From Pseudomonas sp. UBA4617 (GTDB lineage Bacteria; Pseudomonadota; Gammaproteobacteria; Pseudomonadales; Pseudomonadaceae): a stretch of 64,000 nucleotides of DNA. Below, piece after piece: positions 61,149-64,000 of this stretch (positions are counted from its first letter, which is position 1; every line of letters begins with the position of its first letter). Position numbers and translations under genes: made by a program. The notes beneath the pieces were generated by a model. That model was given only the letters and a program-made list of their open reading frames with translations. It was not told the origin of the DNA and did no database searches. The DNA is taken from the NCBI RefSeq assembly GCF_002386445.1, contig NZ_DGIR01000039.1:115190-179189 (forward strand), in the 5' to 3' direction.

Positions 61149-61488
61149 TTGCGTCTGTTACATCCTGTGGGGCACTCGCGGCGGTGCCGGCCGTACTTTC
61201 ACCATACGCCTTAGAACAAGTCGGAGAAGTATACCTAGGTATAGTCGTGCCACACCTATGTATGAAAGTTACCGCGGCCAGTCTAAGGCGAATGATAGTT
61301 GCGGCCATCTTTTTTTTCGAACGATACCCAAGTATGGGAGCGTATAACCAACGCGTGGCGATAAGGTATCCATGTATAACTGACTCTAAGGTTCTGCCTG
61401 AATAACCTGCCATGACATTGCAAACCTGAAGCATCGAGCGGGCGCAGCGAAAGGCGGGTCGGATACAACTTTACCAGGCGGGGGCACC
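61149..61488. promoter_or_regulatory. Divergent 340-bp regulatory region with four palindromic repeats
   Basis: A gene-free, A/T-richer stretch. Four copies of A[CT]C[CT]ANGTAT: ACCTAGGTAT at 61233-61242 (inside the perfect palindrome TATACCTAGGTATA, 61230-61243), ACCTATGTAT at 61254-61263, ACCCAAGTAT at 61326-61335 and ATCCATGTAT at 61368-61377. Offsets of 21, 72 and 42 bp are near whole helical turns, so proteins would bind on one face. A T8 run lies at about 61310-61317. No small gene seen. Confidence 0.6.
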
Positions 61489-62424
61489 ATGAACAGAAAT
61501 GACCTGCGACATGCCGATATCAACTTGCTGGTGGTCTTCGAAACCATGATGCGAGAGCGCAACGTGTCCCGGGCAGGTGAACGCCTGTTCCTTTGCCAGT
61601 CCACCGTCAGCAGCGCGCTGAACCGTCTGCGCACGATGTTCGACGACCCGCTGTTCATCCGCATCGGCAGAACCATGGAGCCCACCGCGCGGGCCAAGGA
61701 AATCCACGTGCGCCTGGGGCCAGCCCTGGAAGGCATCGCCCTGGCCCTGAGCTGCGCGCGGGGGTTCGACCCACGTACCAGCGATGAAACCTTCCATGTC
61801 GGGCTGTGCGACGAAGTCGTATGCGCGCTGCTGCCACGGCTGCTGCAGCAGCTTCGTGCCGAGGCGCCGAACATCACCCTGGTGGTGCGTCGGGTCGATG
61901 CCTGGCAACTGCCGCAACTACTGCTCGCCGGGGACATCTCCCTGGGCATCGGCCAGGCGCAGGAGCTGCCAGCCAGCGCCCATTGCCGCAGCCTGCGCCC
62001 GGTACAGCCGATGCTGCTGCGCGCGGATTCGGCGGTGGGGCCGGTGAGCCTCGACGAGTTCTGCCGGCGTCCTCACGTCGCGGTGTCCACACTGGGCAAG
62101 GTCACCGATGATGTCGACGGTGCGCTGGCCAGTCATGACCGGCAGCGCCGGGTGGTGCTCGCGGTGCCGCAGTTCAGCGCGTTGCCGGCGCTGCTGGCCG
62201 GCAGCGACATGCTCGCCATCGTGCCCGACTACGTGGCGCAGGCGATGGCGCCGGTCGCAGGGCTGCGCGCCGAATACCCACCGCTGCCGCTGTCGAGCCC
62301 GGACCTTTCCATGGCCTGGCGTGGCACCAGTCATGCCGACCCGCGCGAGCGCTGGCTGCGCGGCTATTTCGCCCGTCACCTGCAGTTGCCGCCGGAGCGT
62401 TCGCTGGCGCTGTCCGTGGCCTGA
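61489..62424 (+). CDS. LysR-family regulator (NodD/NahR/LinR-like)
   Basis: 311 aa. N-terminus MNRNDLRHADINLLVVFETM with HTH (NVSRAGERLFLCQSTVSSALNRLR) and DPLFIRIGRTMEPTARA, the signature of the NodD/NahR/SyrM subgroup that responds to aromatic compounds. Effector domain includes HVGLCDEVVCALLPRLL. The promoter region carries four phased palindromes. It converges with the GlxA-type gene 15 bp away. Confidence 0.9.
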   Translation: MNRNDLRHADINLLVVFETMMRERNVSRAGERLFLCQSTVSSALNRLRTMFDDPLFIRIGRTMEPTARAKEIHVRLGPALEGIALALSCARGFDPRTSDETFHVGLCDEVVCALLPRLLQQLRAEAPNITLVVRRVDAWQLPQLLLAGDISLGIGQAQELPASAHCRSLRPVQPMLLRADSAVGPVSLDEFCRRPHVAVSTLGKVTDDVDGALASHDRQRRVVLAVPQFSALPALLAGSDMLAIVPDYVAQAMAPVAGLRAEYPPLPLSSPDLSMAWRGTSHADPRERWLRGYFARHLQLPPERSLALSVA

Positions 62425-62439
62425 GCGCAACCGCAAGGC

Positions 62440-63453
62440 TCAGCGGGTGAAGCGGTTGCGGTAATCGCGCGGGGAGATTGACAGGTGGCGCTGGAAGGTG
62501 CTGCGCAGCCGCTCCTCGTCAGCGAAACCGCAGGCGCGGGCGATCTGCTCGATGTTGCGCGAGGAGTTTTCCAACAGGCGTTTCGCCGCCTCCAGCCGGA
62601 ACAGCTCGATGGCCTTGGCCGGCGTGCGCCCGGTGCGTTCCTTGTACACACGGGAGAAGTTGCGCAGGCTCATCTTCGCCTGCTCGGCCAAACGTTCCAC
62701 GGTGAGCTCCGCATCGCCCAGATTTTCCCCCAGCCACAGGTGCAGCTCTTCGAAGGCCGGGCTGTCCTGGGCCTGCAATTGCAGCAGGGTGCTGTACTGC
62801 GTCTGCCCGCCAGGGCGCTTGAGGTAGACCACCAGTTCCCGCGCCGCCTGCATGCTGATATCGCGGCCGCAGTCGGTCTCCACCAGCGCCAGTGCCAGGT
62901 CGATGCCGGCAGTGACGCCCGCCGAGGTCCAGACCGCGCCCTGCTGGATGAAGATCGCGTCGGCATCCACCTGCAGAGCCGGGAAGCGCTGTTGCAGGGT
63001 GTCGCACATGGCCCAGTGGGTCGCGGCGCGGCAGCCGTCAAGCAGCCCGGCCTTGGCCAGCAGGAAGGCGCCGCTGCACACCGAGGCAACCCGCCGCACT
63101 CTGGGCGCCGCTTGGCTCAGCCAGGCCGCCAGTTCGCCGTGGTCGTCGAGGGTTTCACAGATGTCCGGGGCCCCTGGAACGACCAGAGTATCGACATCGG
63201 CGAGGTCGAGTTCAGCCAGAGAACTTGTATTCACCGACAGCCCTTCGACGGTGCTCACCAGGCCGGCGTGCAGGCTTGCCGTCAGCAGTCGGTAGCCTGG
63301 CAGGCCGCGTTGTGCGAGGGCCTTGCTGGCGGCCCAGAACACAGTCTGGGCACCGCTCAGGTCTAGCAGGCCCATCTGCGGGTAGGCGACGAAGGCGATG
63401 GTGATCGGTGTTGTCGCCGGTAACGGGTAAGGAGGAGCAAAGGCGCTTGCCAT
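62440..63453 (-). CDS. GlxA-family AraC transcriptional regulator (DJ-1/PfpI domain)
   Basis: 337 aa. N-terminal DJ-1/PfpI-like domain (TIAFVAYPQMGLLDLSGAQTVFWAA ... VASVCSGAFLLAKAGLLDG, with the nucleophile-elbow Cys at about 126, and THWAMCDTL) and C-terminal AraC double HTH at about 235-335 (VERLAEQAKMSLRNFSRVYKERTG, IARACGFADEERLRSTFQRHL). GlxA proteins regulate amine/amino acid catabolism (ArgR, GbdR, CdhR); the ligand here is unknown. It converges with the LysR gene. Confidence 0.92.
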   Translation of the reverse strand: MASAFAPPYPLPATTPITIAFVAYPQMGLLDLSGAQTVFWAASKALAQRGLPGYRLLTASLHAGLVSTVEGLSVNTSSLAELDLADVDTLVVPGAPDICETLDDHGELAAWLSQAAPRVRRVASVCSGAFLLAKAGLLDGCRAATHWAMCDTLQQRFPALQVDADAIFIQQGAVWTSAGVTAGIDLALALVETDCGRDISMQAARELVVYLKRPGGQTQYSTLLQLQAQDSPAFEELHLWLGENLGDAELTVERLAEQAKMSLRNFSRVYKERTGRTPAKAIELFRLEAAKRLLENSSRNIEQIARACGFADEERLRSTFQRHLSISPRDYRNRFTR

Positions 63454-63658
63454 CGGGGTTCTGCCTGTTCGGGTGGCCGGGTGGAAGAAAGACAGTGGCC
63501 GGGCGCCTCAAGCGCCACAGGTGGCCGATATTCAGGGGTTTTTGGCCTGGCGGCGCTTCGCTTTGCCAGGCTAGCCTTGCTCCCAGCAGCGGCGGGGCGC
63601 GCGCCATGGCCGAGCCGGCAGGCACCGCCCCGGGCCCCATGACCACTGGGCTGGCGTT

Positions 63659-63687
63659 TTGTCGTGAGCCCCATCATGGACTAGAAT
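63659..63687 (+). promoter_or_regulatory. Candidate promoter of the FixJ-type regulator
   Basis: TTGTCG (63659-63664), 17-nt spacer, TAGAAT (63682-63687), 46 nt before the start codon. The rest of the 280-bp gap upstream is GC-rich and shows nothing I can assign. Confidence 0.5.
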
Positions 63688-63733
63688 TTTAGACCTGCAC
63701 ACTGCGCGTGTCGCGGTCCCTCAAGGAGGCAAG

Positions 63734-64000
63734 ATGAGCGCATCGGCGCATTCCAATCCGCCGCAAGACTCGAAGGAACCGGTGGTATATGTGGTCGATG
63801 ACGACGAGTCCATGCGCCTCGCCCTCGATGGCCTGCTGCGTTCCATAGGCCTGCAGGTGCACTCCTTCGATTCCACCCAGGGCTTTCTCTCCTTTGTCCG
63901 GTGTGACGTGCCCAGTTGCCTGGTTCTCGACGTACGCCTGCGCGGCGAAAGCGGCCTGGCCTTTCAGGAGCAGATGGAGAAAAGCGGGGTGCGGATGCCC
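63734..64000 (+). CDS. FixJ/TodT-type response regulator, partial
   Basis: Frame from ATG 63734 (AAGGAGGC 8 nt upstream) open to the window end, 89 codons. MSASAHSNPPQDSKEP leads into a receiver: VVYVVDDDESMRLALDGLL with the acidic pocket at 22-25, and the phosphorylated Asp66 in CLVLDVRLRGESGL. The rest, normally a LuxR-type HTH in this class, lies outside the window. It resembles the receiver-only protein at 60780-61148. Confidence 0.88.
   Translation, partial: MSASAHSNPPQDSKEPVVYVVDDDESMRLALDGLLRSIGLQVHSFDSTQGFLSFVRCDVPSCLVLDVRLRGESGLAFQEQMEKSGVRMP

Overview
The window reads as a chromosomal segment of a Pseudomonas of the P. putida type. The evidence is high GC, the gene order leuC-leuD-(methyltransferase)-leuB-asd-usg-fimV-truA-trpF-accD-folC-dedD-cvpA-purF-metZ, REP-type palindromes, and a dense set of LysR-type and cyclic-di-GMP genes. 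Both ends cut a gene: a multi-PAS GGDEF protein on the left (C-terminus missing) and a FixJ-type response regulator on the right.

Layout. (1) 1-2.5 kb: five-PAS diguanylate cyclase, probably with an EAL domain outside the window. (2) 2.6-21.8 kb: core metabolism. A LysR gene is divergent from leuC, followed by leucine synthesis (leuCDB), aspartate-semialdehyde dehydrogenase and its Usg paralogue, fimV, truA, trpF, accD-folC-dedD, cvpA-purF-metZ-SDR. (3) 21.9-22.6 kb: tRNA-Val and three identical tRNA-Asp genes with a consensus-like promoter and two intrinsic terminators. (4) 22.7-26 kb: DUF2242-like lipoprotein, a possible 28-aa ORF, and a two-gene unit of a nitrilase-fold protein lacking catalytic residues plus an AraC regulator.

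(5) 26.2-40.7 kb: the most interesting part, a chaperone-usher fimbrial locus with an Rcs/Pvr-type phosphorelay inside it. On the minus strand the order is chaperone, tip adhesin, PvrS-like hybrid kinase, PvrR-like EAL response regulator, RcsC-like hybrid kinase with Hpt, RcsB-like regulator, major pilin, chaperone, usher. A minor pilin is divergent. Three near-identical RcsB-type boxes (TAAGRNNCGTCTSA) lie before the chaperone-adhesin unit, before pvrS and before the major pilin, each exactly 23 nt upstream of a -10-like hexamer. This suggests one RcsB regulon controlling both fimbrial half-operons and its own signalling cassette.

(6) 40.9-48.3 kb: an Old Yellow Enzyme, then a molybdenum hydroxylase operon (trihaem cytochrome c, [2Fe-2S] subunit, Mo-cofactor subunit, XdhC) with a divergent LysR gene and a T-N11-A dyad between them. 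(7) 48.4-54.7 kb: a DsbA-fold protein without CXXC, an MHS-family transporter, a penicillin-acyltransferase-like Ntn hydrolase, a LysR gene and an exported amidohydrolase, which look like a catabolic island for an amide-type compound. (8) 55-56.6 kb: a membrane GGDEF protein of visibly lower GC. (9) 56.7-64 kb: catalase, metallo-beta-lactamase-fold hydrolase, NDH-2-like oxidoreductase, a receiver-only protein, a LysR gene, a GlxA-type AraC regulator and the truncated FixJ-type regulator. The 340-bp gap at 61.2-61.5 kb carries four helically phased copies of an A[CT]C[CT]ANGTAT palindrome.

All product calls come from reading the translated sequences and recognising families. No database search was run. 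GC statements are by eye.
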